Shown here one piece after another: positions 55,038 through 64,000 of a stretch of 64,000 bases of DNA. The translations under genes and the position numbers were made by a program. The DNA comes from Microbacteriaceae bacterium (lineage in GTDB: Bacteria; Actinomycetota; Actinomycetes; Actinomycetales; Microbacteriaceae). Location of the stretch: positions 1 to 64,000 of the forward strand of contig JAODMO010000021.1 in assembly GCA_025464995.1 (NCBI GenBank), written 5' to 3'. The notes beneath the pieces were generated by a model that worked only from the letters and a program-made list of their open reading frames with translations, was not told the origin of the DNA and made no database searches. How positions within the stretch are numbered: position 1 is the stretch's first letter; every line of letters starts with the position of its first letter.

Positions 55038-55871
55038 ATGAACGCCGTACCCACGATCACCCTCAACAACGGTACCGAGGTCCCCCAGCTCGGCTTCGGT
55101 GTCTTCCAGATCCCGCCGGAGGACACGAAGCGCGCCACCCTCCAGGCCCTCGAGGTCGGCTATCGCCACATCGACACCGCCGAGATGTACGGCAACGAGA
55201 AAGGTGTCGGCGAGGCCGTCGCGGAGTCGGGACTGGCCCGCGAAGACATCTTCGTCACCAGCAAGCTCAACAATGGTTTCCACGCACGCGCGGATGCACT
55301 CGCCGCCTTCGACACGAGCCTCGACGACCTCGGCTTCGGCTACCTCGACCTCTTCCTCATCCACTGGCCCCTCCCCGCCGTCGGCGACTACGTCGAGACG
55401 TGGAAGGCCATGGAGGAGATGAAGGCGTCCGGGCGCGTGGAGGCCATCGGAGTCTCCAACTTCCAACCCGCCCACCTGCAGCGTCTGTTCGATGAGACGG
55501 AGACCGTGCCCGCGGTGAACCAGATCGAGGTGCACCCGTACCTCACGCAGGACGACGTGCGAGCCTTCAACATCGAGCACGGCATCCTCACCGAGGCATG
55601 GTCTCCGATCGCACAGGGAGCAGTGCTGAACGACCCGACGATCACCGCGATCGCGGAGCGTCTCCACCGCACCCCCGCGCAGGTCACACTGCGCTGGCAC
55701 ATCCAGCGCGGAGACATCGTCTTCCCGAAGTCAGCAACACGCAGCCGCATCGAGGAGAACTTCGCGATCTTCGACTTCGAACTGCCCGACGCGGATGTCG
55801 CAGCCATCACCGCCCTCGACCGTGGCGAGCGCACCGGCCCGAACCCCGACGAGTTCAACTACATCCCGTAG
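55038..55871 (+). CDS. Aldo/keto reductase, 2,5-diketo-D-gluconate reductase-like (AKR5 type)
   Basis: 277 aa from MNAVPTITLNNGTEVPQLGFGVFQIPPEDTKRATLQALEVGYRHIDTAEMYGNE (Asp and Tyr of the tetrad), Lys in DIFVTSKLNNG, His in DLFLIHWPLPAVG. Signature stretches VSNFQPAHLQRLFDE and IVFPKSATRSRIEENFAIFDFEL. GAAGGAGAACG precedes the ATG; the track ORF upstream is spurious. Ends at a 17-bp-stem terminator. Confidence 0.94.
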   Translation: MNAVPTITLNNGTEVPQLGFGVFQIPPEDTKRATLQALEVGYRHIDTAEMYGNEKGVGEAVAESGLAREDIFVTSKLNNGFHARADALAAFDTSLDDLGFGYLDLFLIHWPLPAVGDYVETWKAMEEMKASGRVEAIGVSNFQPAHLQRLFDETETVPAVNQIEVHPYLTQDDVRAFNIEHGILTEAWSPIAQGAVLNDPTITAIAERLHRTPAQVTLRWHIQRGDIVFPKSATRSRIEENFAIFDFELPDADVAAITALDRGERTGPNPDEFNYIP

Positions 55872-55889
55872 TCGCACTCGGCGAGACGA

Positions 55890-55933
55890 CGCGAGAAGCC
55901 GCACGCTCCTTACGGGGCGTGCGGCTTCTCGCG
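55890..55933. terminator. Perfect 17-bp hairpin shared by converging genes
   Basis: CGCGAGAAGCCGCACGC, 10-base loop, and its exact complement. It lies 19 bases after the aldo/keto reductase stop and 11 bases from the stop of the small acidic gene on the other strand, so it can terminate both. Confidence 0.85.
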
Positions 55934-55944
55934 TCTCGGGCCTT

Positions 55945-56112
55945 CTATGAGGTCATCGGCTCGCCGCCGGCCTCGCTCGTCGGCACCGCCTCCGACTCCT
56001 CGTCTTCCTCGGGATTGAAGTTGCTGCCGTCGCCGAGGCTCACGGCGATGCCGTCGTCCGAAGCGGGGATCGTGCCGTCGGTGCCGAGGCCGTCGTCTTT
56101 GGTGTCGCTCAT
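55945..56112 (-). CDS. Small acidic protein, 55 aa
   Basis: Too short for the ORF track. The product is MSDTKDDGLGTDGTIPASDDGIAVSLGDGS..., rich in Asp, Glu and Gly, with no hydrophobic segment and no cysteine, ending GGEPMTS. The ribosome site GAAGGAGAA is 5 bases before the ATG and is the best in the neighbourhood. Such disordered acidic micro-proteins are common in Microbacteriaceae stress-type regions, but I know no function. The convergent terminator at its end supports a genuine transcript. Confidence 0.7.
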   Translation of the reverse strand: MSDTKDDGLGTDGTIPASDDGIAVSLGDGSNFNPEEDEESEAVPTSEAGGEPMTS

Positions 56113-56166
56113 TGCGTTCTCCTTCGTTGGGTCCCGGCTCGCCGTTCGGCCGACCGTGCTACTGGT

Positions 56167-56304
56167 CTACCCCGCGAGCGTGTGCACCTCAAGGTCGTGG
56201 CGGGAGTCGGCTCCGGCGCCCAGAGGCGGTAGCGGGTCGGCGCTGATCGCCGTCAGCGAAACGTGCAGCGTCCCCGAGGCGGGAATGAAATCATGGTGAG
56301 GACG
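56167..56304 (-). pseudogene. Possible 3' fragment of a lost gene
   Basis: On the minus strand an open stretch of 45 codons reads HDFIPASGTLHVSLTAISADPLPPLGAGADSRHDLEVHTLAG and then stops. It has protein-like composition but no ATG/GTG/TTG start, and a TAA precedes it directly at the HAIR element. It may be the tail of a decayed gene or chance. No family recognised. Confidence 0.22.
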
Positions 56305-56308
56305 TTAA

Positions 56309-56329
56309 CTTGAGTCGAAGGCACTCAAG
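56309..56329 (+). promoter_or_regulatory. HAIR element (HspR operator)
   Basis: CTTGAGT-CGAAGGC-ACTCAAG is an exact match to the HspR-associated inverted repeat CTTGAGT-N7-ACTCAAG known from dnaK and clpB promoters of Streptomyces and mycobacteria. It ends 18 bases before the TTG start of the Clp ATPase gene. HspR with DnaK as corepressor should therefore repress this gene until heat shock. The hspR gene is not in the window. Confidence 0.9.
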
Positions 56330-56347
56330 TTTCACCGGGAGGTCCAA

Positions 56348-58888
<2,541 letters not shown>

Positions 58889-58909
58889 GCCGCCGCGGCC
58901 TCCCGCAGA

Positions 58910-59542
58910 ATGGATCGCATGACCGCACCGGCCGAGTTCATCGACTCCACGCTGCAGCGCGAGGGCGACGGGTACCGGGGCGACGCCGAGCGGCGTCGCC
59001 TCGGCAGCACCCTCGCGTTCTACGGTGCGTCGGTCGGCGCGGTGCGGGGCACGGTGCGCGACGCCCTGCGGCGCCATCCCTCGCTCACCCATGACGACGT
59101 CACCGCGTTGAGTTCGGAGTTGTGGGCGCAGCCGGTCTTCGAACGCAGGCTCGCCGCGATCGTGCTGCTGCAGTCGCGGGTGTCGCTGCTGCGCAACTCA
59201 GACCTCACGCGGATCGAGGGCTTCGTGCGCGACGCACGGCTGCGCGCGCTGGTCGACCCGCTCGCCATCGACGTCGTCGGCCCGCTCGTCGAATCGTTGG
59301 ATGGCGCCCGCCGCACCCGCGCGGACACCGCACTCGAGCGGTGGTCCGCCGACCCCGACCCGTGGTTGGGCAGGGCCGCCGTGCTCGCTCCGCTGCGCGC
59401 TCTGCGGTCGGGAACGGGCGACTGGGACGGTTTCGCGCGGAGGGCACGAGCTGTGGGCAGAGATGCGGACGAGGAGAAAAAACAGGCACTGGGGTTTGTT
59501 ATGCGAGAGGTCGCCATATCCAGACCCGATCTGAGGCTGTAG
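58910..59542 (+). CDS. DNA alkylation repair (AlkD-like HEAT) family protein
   Basis: 210 aa from ATG 58910; an in-frame ATG three codons later is equally possible. Repeating helices of HEAT type: GTVRDALRRHPSLTHDDVTALSSELWAQPVFERRLAAIVLLQSRVSLLRNSDLTRIEGFVRDARLRALVDPLAIDVVGPLV, ERWSADPDPWLGRAAVLAPLRAL, KKQALGFVMREVAISRPDL. The segment LWAQPVFERRLAAIVLLQ and DPDPWLGRAAVLA correspond to the AlkC/AlkD core that binds alkylated bases; the catalytic Asp/Trp pair can only be proposed (WSADPDPW). Begins 21 bases after the Clp gene; may be co-transcribed. Confidence 0.78.
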   Translation: MDRMTAPAEFIDSTLQREGDGYRGDAERRRLGSTLAFYGASVGAVRGTVRDALRRHPSLTHDDVTALSSELWAQPVFERRLAAIVLLQSRVSLLRNSDLTRIEGFVRDARLRALVDPLAIDVVGPLVESLDGARRTRADTALERWSADPDPWLGRAAVLAPLRALRSGTGDWDGFARRARAVGRDADEEKKQALGFVMREVAISRPDLRL

Positions 59543-59616
59543 CCTACGTGGGTTGCCCCCGAGACCCCGGGTCAGCCGACCAACGTCTGTGGTGAACCAG
59601 GAATGAGGCCGAACCC

Positions 59617-60126
59617 GTGAAGCTCACGTATCGTGCCTCGGAGGTCGTGCGCTTCCGCGAGGTCGGATCCGATGTCCGTTGGATCGACATCAAGCACTTC
59701 GATCTCATCGGTTCGGGGTCTGCGCGCGACATCCTCTCGGCCGTCATCTCCAATCCCTGGTACGACGACGACTACGCGAGCCCGTCGGGAGCACTGCCGG
59801 TTCCGTCGCGCGGGCTGCACGGGCCATATGTTCTCGACCGCGTCTCCGTCGGATCGTTCATGAAGGTCAGCACTCGCGCCTGCTTCGATGCGATCGAGGC
59901 GTGGGCCGGCCAGCTGGGGCCGCTACCGAGCGCCTTCACGGCTAAGTGGGAGGGGCTCGTCAGCGGCCTCCTCTCCCACGCGTCTGCCGTGTACCGGCTG
60001 CCGTCGCTCGGGCCGACGGCCGAGCACGAGTGGGGCACCCACTTGGGAGCCATGGGTTTCCACGAATTCATCATCGTCTCGGCGCGCAGCTCGTCCGTGG
60101 CCCTGCTGGTCGCGAGCGACGACTAG
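59617..60126 (+). CDS. Hypothetical protein, 169 aa
   Basis: GTG start with GAATGAGG about 7 bases before. Soluble alpha/beta-like composition with no signal or TM: MKLTYRASEVVRFREVGSDVRWIDIKHFDLIGSGSARDILSAVISNPWYDDDY, SVGSFMKVSTRACFDAIEAWAGQLGPLPSAF, WGTHLGAMGFHEFIIVSARSSSVALLVASDD. The last 30 residues resemble a C-terminal immunity-type or lipocalin-like strand pattern, but I would not name it. GC and codon use are slightly less extreme than its neighbours. Followed by a pseudogene, so the area is turning over. Confidence 0.55.
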   Translation: MKLTYRASEVVRFREVGSDVRWIDIKHFDLIGSGSARDILSAVISNPWYDDDYASPSGALPVPSRGLHGPYVLDRVSVGSFMKVSTRACFDAIEAWAGQLGPLPSAFTAKWEGLVSGLLSHASAVYRLPSLGPTAEHEWGTHLGAMGFHEFIIVSARSSSVALLVASDD

Positions 60127-60250
60127 CCTCGTTCGCCCGTTACACGGGAGGCCGGCATGCCGAGCGAAGAAGAGACGGGCGTGGATCATGGTGCCCGCAG
60201 CGGTCTACCTCGCCATCGTGCTCTCGGCGCTGCCGGGCTCGACCGCGAAG

Positions 60251-60629
60251 ATGATCGCCCACCGCAAGGGACGTCGTCGGTGCTGCCCGCCGACGACATC
60301 CAGAAGCCGACACCCGGAGACGACGAGGTGCTCCTCCGGGTCGCCGCGGCATCCATTCACATCGCCGCGGGAGGCGGCGTCGGCGACTTCGCCGTGCCGA
60401 TGGCGAAGGCGCTCGGCGCGCACGTCACCGGTGTCTGCAGCGCCGAAGCTCGACGTCGTGCGCTCGGTCCACCAAGGCGCCAGACCTCGTCGATCTGCGC
60501 ACTCGGGGCGAGAGACGCACGCTCCGCCCCGTCATCGACTCGAGCTACCCTCTCGCGAGGCGGGATGCACCGCGTCAAGCAGCACCTCGCGGGGGGCAGG
60601 GTCATCATCACCATGCCCCCGCGGAGTAG
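60251..60629 (+). pseudogene. Remnant of a medium-chain (quinone oxidoreductase-like) dehydrogenase
   Basis: Fragments in successive frames: MIAHRK, then (frameshift) GTSSVLPADDIQKPTPGDDEVLLRVAAASIH, which is a normal MDR N-terminus (..YGxxxVLxxxDIxxPxPGDxEVLxRVxAASI). It then jumps without the next about 110 residues to IAAGGGVGDFAVPMAKALGAHVTGVCSA, the nucleotide-binding segment. Another shift gives PKLDVVRSVHQGA, and the tail appears as RPVIDSSYPLA and, after a further shift, HLAGGRVIITM (family: RPVIDRTYPLxE...GHARGKVVITV). At least one large in-frame deletion and three frameshifts are therefore present. Non-functional. Confidence 0.75.
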
Positions 60630-60645
60630 GCCGCGCCGACAGCTG

Positions 60646-61785
60646 TCAGGCGGCCGGGTGCAGCACGACCTTGGTCCAGCCATCCACTCGCTTGTCGAAC
60701 TGGTCGAACGCGTGCGGCGCCTCATCGAGCGACAGTTCGTGCGACACGATGCTGCCGGGCGTGGCGTTGCCGTGGATGATCAGGTCGCGTAGCTCGCGGT
60801 TGTACCTCTTGACCGGGCACTGTCCAGTGCCGATGCTGACGCCCTTGGTGAACGCGGTACCGAAGTCGAAGGCGATGCGGCCCTCCTTCGCCTCCTCCGT
60901 GGCGCCGCCCGGGTCGACCGGGTTGTAGACGCCGACCACGCCGATGGCGCCGGTTGCCCGCACGACCTGCACGAGGTTGTCCATGACGAGGGCGGGGTGC
61001 TCCTGTCCGGTCGCGTCGTGGGCCTGGTAGCCGACGGCCTCGACACCTGAGTCGACTCCACGCCCGTTCGTCGCATCCATGATGGCCTCGACCACGTCGC
61101 CCGTGGAGAGGTCGACCGCGGTGGCGCCGAACGTCTCGGCGAGGGCGAGCCGGTCGGGCTCGAAGTCGACGACGAAGACCTGGGACGCGCCGCGCAGGGC
61201 AGCGCTGTGCGCCGCCATGAGGCCGACGGGCCCCGCACCGAAGACCGCCACCGACTTGCCGGGCGACACCTTGGCGAGTTCGGTGGCGTGGTAGCCGGTG
61301 GGGAAGATGTCGGAGAGCATCGTGAAGTCGAGTTCGTGCTCGGTGCCCTCCGGCAGCTTGAGCAGGTTGAAGTCGGCCCACGGCACGCGCAGCAGCTCCG
61401 CCTGGCCGCCCCAGTATGGTCCCATCTGCGGGTAGCCGTACCCGGCGCCGGGTTGGCCGGAGGGGTTGGCGCGCAGGCATGCTGACGTGAACCCGTCGTT
61501 GCAGTTGCGGCACGTGCCGCACGCGAGGTTGAAGGGAACGGAGACCCGATCGCCCACCGTGATGCGGTCGACCCCGGCACCCACCTCCTCGACGATTCCC
61601 ATGTTCTCGTGGCCGAACACCATTCCGGAATCGAACTCCGCCCTGCCTTCGTAGGGGTGCAGGTCGCTTCCGCAGATGTTGGCGCTCGTGATGCGGATGA
61701 TGGCGTCGAGGGGCTTCTCGATCGTCGGGTCGGCCACGTTCTCGACGGATACGTCGAATGGACCGTTGTATACGACTGCCTTCAT
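60646..61785 (-). CDS. Zinc-dependent alcohol dehydrogenase, glutathione-independent formaldehyde dehydrogenase-like
   Basis: 379 aa from MKAVVYNGPFDVSVENVADPTI (AAGGAGAG ribosome site). Catalytic zinc ligands: Cys in NICGSDLHPYEGR and HE in GMVFGHENMGIVEEVG. Structural zinc: CGTCRNCNDGFTSAC. NAD-binding GAGPVGLMAAHSAALRGASQVFVVDFEPDRLALAETFGA, with Asp after the Gly motif favouring NAD. The insert AVGYQAHDATGQEHPALVMDNLVQVVRATGAIGVVGVYNPVDPGGATEEAKEGRIAFDFG is characteristic of formaldehyde-dismutase/FdhA-like members. Substrate an aldehyde or alcohol; exact one unknown. Lies across from the MDR remnant. Confidence 0.9.
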   Translation of the reverse strand: MKAVVYNGPFDVSVENVADPTIEKPLDAIIRITSANICGSDLHPYEGRAEFDSGMVFGHENMGIVEEVGAGVDRITVGDRVSVPFNLACGTCRNCNDGFTSACLRANPSGQPGAGYGYPQMGPYWGGQAELLRVPWADFNLLKLPEGTEHELDFTMLSDIFPTGYHATELAKVSPGKSVAVFGAGPVGLMAAHSAALRGASQVFVVDFEPDRLALAETFGATAVDLSTGDVVEAIMDATNGRGVDSGVEAVGYQAHDATGQEHPALVMDNLVQVVRATGAIGVVGVYNPVDPGGATEEAKEGRIAFDFGTAFTKGVSIGTGQCPVKRYNRELRDLIIHGNATPGSIVSHELSLDEAPHAFDQFDKRVDGWTKVVLHPAA

Positions 61786-61927
61786 GAAACTCTCCTTGCG
61801 TTCTCGGGATGTTGTCCCAGCCAACGCCGCCGCCGACATACCGACAAGGGGGTTGTTCCCCGCGAGCGACGCGTTAGAACCCGCACCAGCCGGTCGAGTA
61901 GGGCGCCGTGGCGCCCGTATCGAGACC

Positions 61928-63070
61928 TCAGCGACGAGCCTGCTTGAGCGCCAACACGCGCCGCGCCGCATCGTCGACCCGGTCGGCGAACGCCGCATCG
62001 GCCCGGGCCTTCGCCACGACAGCATCCACCATCTCGAACGACATCGCGGGGGTGCGTGCCACCAGCACCATGTCGCATCCGGCCTCAATCGCCAGAATCG
62101 CCCGGTCGGCGGGGGCCCACGCCTGCACCTGGGCAGACGCCGCCACGTCGTCGGTCATGATCACGCCGTCGAAGCCGAGCTCGTCGCGCAGCAATCCCGA
62201 CACGACGGACTCCGAGAACAGGGCGGGCGCCGTCGGGTCGATCGCCGTGTACGTCGCCGACGACATCATGATGCTCTGCGCCCCGGCCCCGATCTCCGCG
62301 CGGTAGATGTCGACGCTCGGCGACCCTGCGGTCGTGACGGAGTCGACGACGTTGCTCGACGTGTCGGTATTCTGCGTGACGAGCCCCAGCCCGGGGAAGT
62401 GTTTGAGCACGCTCACGACGCCTCCCGCGGTCATCCCCTCACGAAACGACCGAGCCTTGGCGAGGATCGTCGCCGGGTCGTGCCCGTACCCGCGATCGAA
62501 GACGCCGATGGGCGGGTTGGATGCGGCGGCCGCCGCCGAGGGAACCAGGTCGACGACCGGGGCGAGGTTCATGTTCACGCCCGCCGACGCGAGCTCGCCG
62601 GCCCACACCGTCGCGTCGGCGCGCAGCGTCACGGCGTCGAGCCTGCCCTGGTCGACCGCGGTCGGGATGTCGCTGAAGCCCGGCCCGCGCAGCACCTGCA
62701 CCTGGCCGCCCTCCTGGTCGGTGGCGATGAGAAGCGGCACGCCCGCGGTCGACTCCGCGGTCACGAGCGCGGTGAATCGCGCGGTCACCGCGGCCGTGGC
62801 TGCGGTGCCGGTGCCCGATCGGCCGGCGAGGAACACGTTGCCGACGTGCCGGTCGCGCACGGCCGCGAGCGTCTCCGCCTCCCCGGCGATGGCTCCCGTG
62901 CCGACCATGAAGAGCTGCCCGACGCGCTGCTCCAGCGTGAGGCCGGCGATCGGATCGACGGTCGGCGTGGGGGTCGGGGCGGCCGTGCTCGGCGGCGCTG
63001 ACGGGGCGGCACCGGGGGTCGCGCAGCCGACGAGCCCCACCGCCAGCAGCATCGCGAGAGACGCAATCAT
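61928..63070 (-). CDS. Glycoside hydrolase family 3 lipoprotein (NagZ/LpqI-like)
   Basis: 380 aa from MIASLAMLLAVGLVGCATP (lipobox VGC; GAGAGGTG 6 bases before); a longer start at 63124 would add a basic N-terminus. After a Pro/Thr linker comes a GH3 barrel: LTLEQRVGQLFMVG, IATDQEGGQVQVLRGPGFSDIPTA, VNMNLAPVVDLVPS, PPIGVFDRGYGHDPATI, VVSVLKHFPGLGLVTQNTDTSSNVV, IMMSSATYTAIDPTAPALFSESVVSGLLRDELGFDGVIMTDD (nucleophile Asp). In NagZ the loop after KHFPG carries an Asp-Ser-His dyad; here it reads TDTSS, as in LpqI-like actinobacterial forms. Expected to act on muropeptide GlcNAc at the cell surface. Confidence 0.88.
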   Translation of the reverse strand: MIASLAMLLAVGLVGCATPGAAPSAPPSTAAPTPTPTVDPIAGLTLEQRVGQLFMVGTGAIAGEAETLAAVRDRHVGNVFLAGRSGTGTAATAAVTARFTALVTAESTAGVPLLIATDQEGGQVQVLRGPGFSDIPTAVDQGRLDAVTLRADATVWAGELASAGVNMNLAPVVDLVPSAAAAASNPPIGVFDRGYGHDPATILAKARSFREGMTAGGVVSVLKHFPGLGLVTQNTDTSSNVVDSVTTAGSPSVDIYRAEIGAGAQSIMMSSATYTAIDPTAPALFSESVVSGLLRDELGFDGVIMTDDVAASAQVQAWAPADRAILAIEAGCDMVLVARTPAMSFEMVDAVVAKARADAAFADRVDDAARRVLALKQARR

Positions 63071-63228
63071 GCGAGGCACCTCTCGGCGGCCGCTGCCCGA
63101 ACCCGTTCTTCTCACTCGATCCATAGTACGAGGCAGCGCGTGGCGAATCGCTGGGAACCCCGCTCAGCCGGTGGGCAGGTCGCTCAGCGACCGTATCGAG
63201 ACCCGCCCCGACGCGGCACGATGAGCCC

Positions 63229-63596
63229 ATGACCGTCGATGGTCTGTACCGCGACCTGCACGCCTACCGGGGACATCCGAGCGCACGATGTCCGCATGCC
63301 GAGCCGCCTTCGGTGGCGCAGCGGTCATCGACCCCGGTCAGGTGTCCGGGAGCGAAGACGGCGGTCTGCTGGTGACCGCCGCGCACGCGCCGCTGGTTCA
63401 CCGGGTGCTCGGAGGAGCGGACCCGGCGGCCTACCTCGAAGCCGCACGCGCGGGCACCATCGACCGCGACATCCCGTCGAACCACTTCGCTCTCGTGCAG
63501 CAGCCGACCCTCGATCGCGGATTCGCCGCGCTCGTCACCGCCGCCAGGAAGTGGCCGCGGGCGGATGTCGCGGCCGAAAGTGACACTCGCGCCTGA
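63229..63596 (+). pseudogene. Remnant of an M20-family amidohydrolase/peptidase: head joined to tail
   Basis: ATG 63229 gives MTVDGLYRDLHAYRGHPSA, a typical M20 amidohydrolase start (xLYRDLHAHPELS), which loses the family pattern after about 15 residues. In another frame (from about 63366) LVTAAHAPLVHRVLGGADPAAYLEAARAGTIDRDIPSNHFALVQQPTLDRGFAALVTAARKW runs to a stop; this is the usual M20 C-terminus (...GGTDPxxYxxAxAAGTVxRDIPSNHSPxFAPVxEPTLxTGVxALVxAARxWL). The some 300 residues with the metal ligands and dimerisation domain are missing. A non-functional remnant, with a shift between head and tail. Confidence 0.75.
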
Positions 63597-63623
63597 ACGT
63601 TCGGCCGCGGATGTCACTTTCGG
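63574..63623. repeat. 12-bp inverted repeat at the end of the amidohydrolase remnant
   Basis: CCGAAAGTGACA at 63574-63585 and its complement TGTCACTTTCGG at 63612-63623, with 26 bases between. It could be a terminator of the former gene or a dispersed palindromic element; there is only one copy in the window. Confidence 0.5.
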
Positions 63624-63840
63624 GCGCGAGACGTCCCGTCGGCACCGGTCGACGATGATCGACGACGACAGCGCGGGAGCTTTGCGGCGCGGCGCCCGCA
63701 CGAATCGCAGCGCAGCCGACAAACCCGCGCGGCCCCAAAAGCGCGCCAGCACTGATTTGAACCCGATGTCGAGAACGCCCGATCGGTTCCGACTCAGCTG
63801 TGAGGCGCCCACCGGTGGTGCACGGTGTGAGGAGAAGACG

Positions 63841-64000
63841 ATGAAATACGTGATCGATCTCGACGAGAAGCTGCGGCGGTCGGGGCAGATGGTCTACAAC
63901 GAGGGCCTACGCTCGGTCGCTCGGTCGCTCGGTCGCTCGGTCGCGAAACGGCGGTACCTGGCACTCACGCTGGACCGGCTGAAGGAGGAGCCGCCGGTTG
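63841..64000 (+). CDS. N-terminal part of an unknown protein, cut by the window end
   Basis: ATG with GTGAGGAGAAG just before. Product so far: MKYVIDLDEKLRRSGQMVYNEGLRSVARSLGRSVAKRRYLALTLDRLKEEPPV..., 53 residues, basic and helical. An 8-bp repeat in four copies lies within it. No family recognised from this fragment. Confidence 0.55.
   Translation, partial: MKYVIDLDEKLRRSGQMVYNEGLRSVARSLGRSVAKRRYLALTLDRLKEEPPV
63912..63943 (+). repeat. Four perfect copies of an 8-bp tandem repeat inside a coding start
   Basis: CTCGGTCG x4, continuing the partial repeat unit on both sides. The unit is not a multiple of three, so gain or loss of one copy shifts the frame. Removing three copies would leave ...GLRSVAKRRYLAL..., a smooth join, which suggests that one copy was the original state. 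Confidence 0.8.

Noticed and set aside
63264-63812. 182-aa minus-strand ORF across the amidohydrolase remnant
   Set aside because: No similarity in sequence style and no ribosome site; the plus strand carries recognisable M20 fragments.

Overview
The window is a GC-rich (roughly 70%) actinobacterial chromosome segment. Gene content and protein style suggest a member of the Microbacteriaceae: a GlgE-type glucan pathway, gatCAB, an insertion-bearing ligA, abundant GTG starts and many probable leaderless starts. The family assignment is inference; no rRNA or tRNA gene is present to confirm it. I see no insertion sequence, prophage, integrase, CRISPR array, tRNA or rRNA gene. Almost all annotated genes share the same high-GC coding style.

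Layout. 1-10 kb: glycogen/alpha-glucan metabolism (glgB and glgE overlapping, then glgP and glgX, with a YbaK-type Cys-tRNA deacylase between the last two). 10-12.5 kb: cysteine desulfurase plus mnmA (tRNA 2-thiouridylation). 13-16.3 kb: pyruvate formate-lyase and its activase. 16.3-21.6 kb: ligA, a VOC protein, and three META/HslJ-like lipoproteins around a catalase-like protein. 21.6-27.8 kb: a TctCBA tripartite tricarboxylate transporter, head-to-head with a CitA/CitB-type two-component system, and a fourth small lipoprotein. 27.9-31.2 kb: gatC-gatA-gatB. 31.2-39.9 kb: a carbohydrate utilisation locus (aldo/keto reductase, GH38 alpha-mannosidase, two ABC permeases, solute-binding lipoprotein, ROK regulator; no ATPase gene). 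40-43.7 kb: a gene remnant, a DUF1761 membrane protein, and a SatD-family protein with a coupled membrane protein. 43.9-46.2 kb: DUF3054 protein and secreted GH43 arabinanase. 46.2-49.2 kb: three glycosyltransferases, translationally coupled behind an eight-codon upstream ORF. 49.3-54.8 kb: NYN-domain protein, MFS transporter, Nudix hydrolase coupled to a pyruvate-oxidase-like ThDP enzyme, SRPBCC protein. 55-64 kb: aldo/keto reductase, small acidic protein, a Clp ATPase behind a perfect HspR (HAIR) operator, a DNA-alkylation-repair-like protein, zinc alcohol dehydrogenase, GH3 lipoprotein, two gene remnants and a truncated CDS carrying an 8-bp tandem repeat.

How it works together. The glgB/E/P/X set is a nearly complete make-and-break system for branched alpha-glucan. 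PFL plus activase points to a micro-aerobic or fermentative mode. The mannosidase/ABC/ROK locus and the GH43 arabinanase suggest use of plant or fungal polysaccharides. The Tct system with its sensor kinase suggests regulated uptake of a carboxylate.

The most interesting observations are: (i) three pseudogenes that each keep a head and a tail but have lost the interior; (ii) a TATAAGC-type motif upstream of both the SatD-family operon and the neighbouring DUF1761 gene, while the SatD protein itself carries a predicted HTH; (iii) a leaderless mini-ORF whose stop overlaps the start of the glycosyltransferase operon; (iv) an exact HAIR operator in front of a ClpC-like ATPase that keeps a ClpP-docking IGF loop; and (v) a possible 8-bp contingency repeat at the right edge. 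I did not find a clearly new defence or mobile system.
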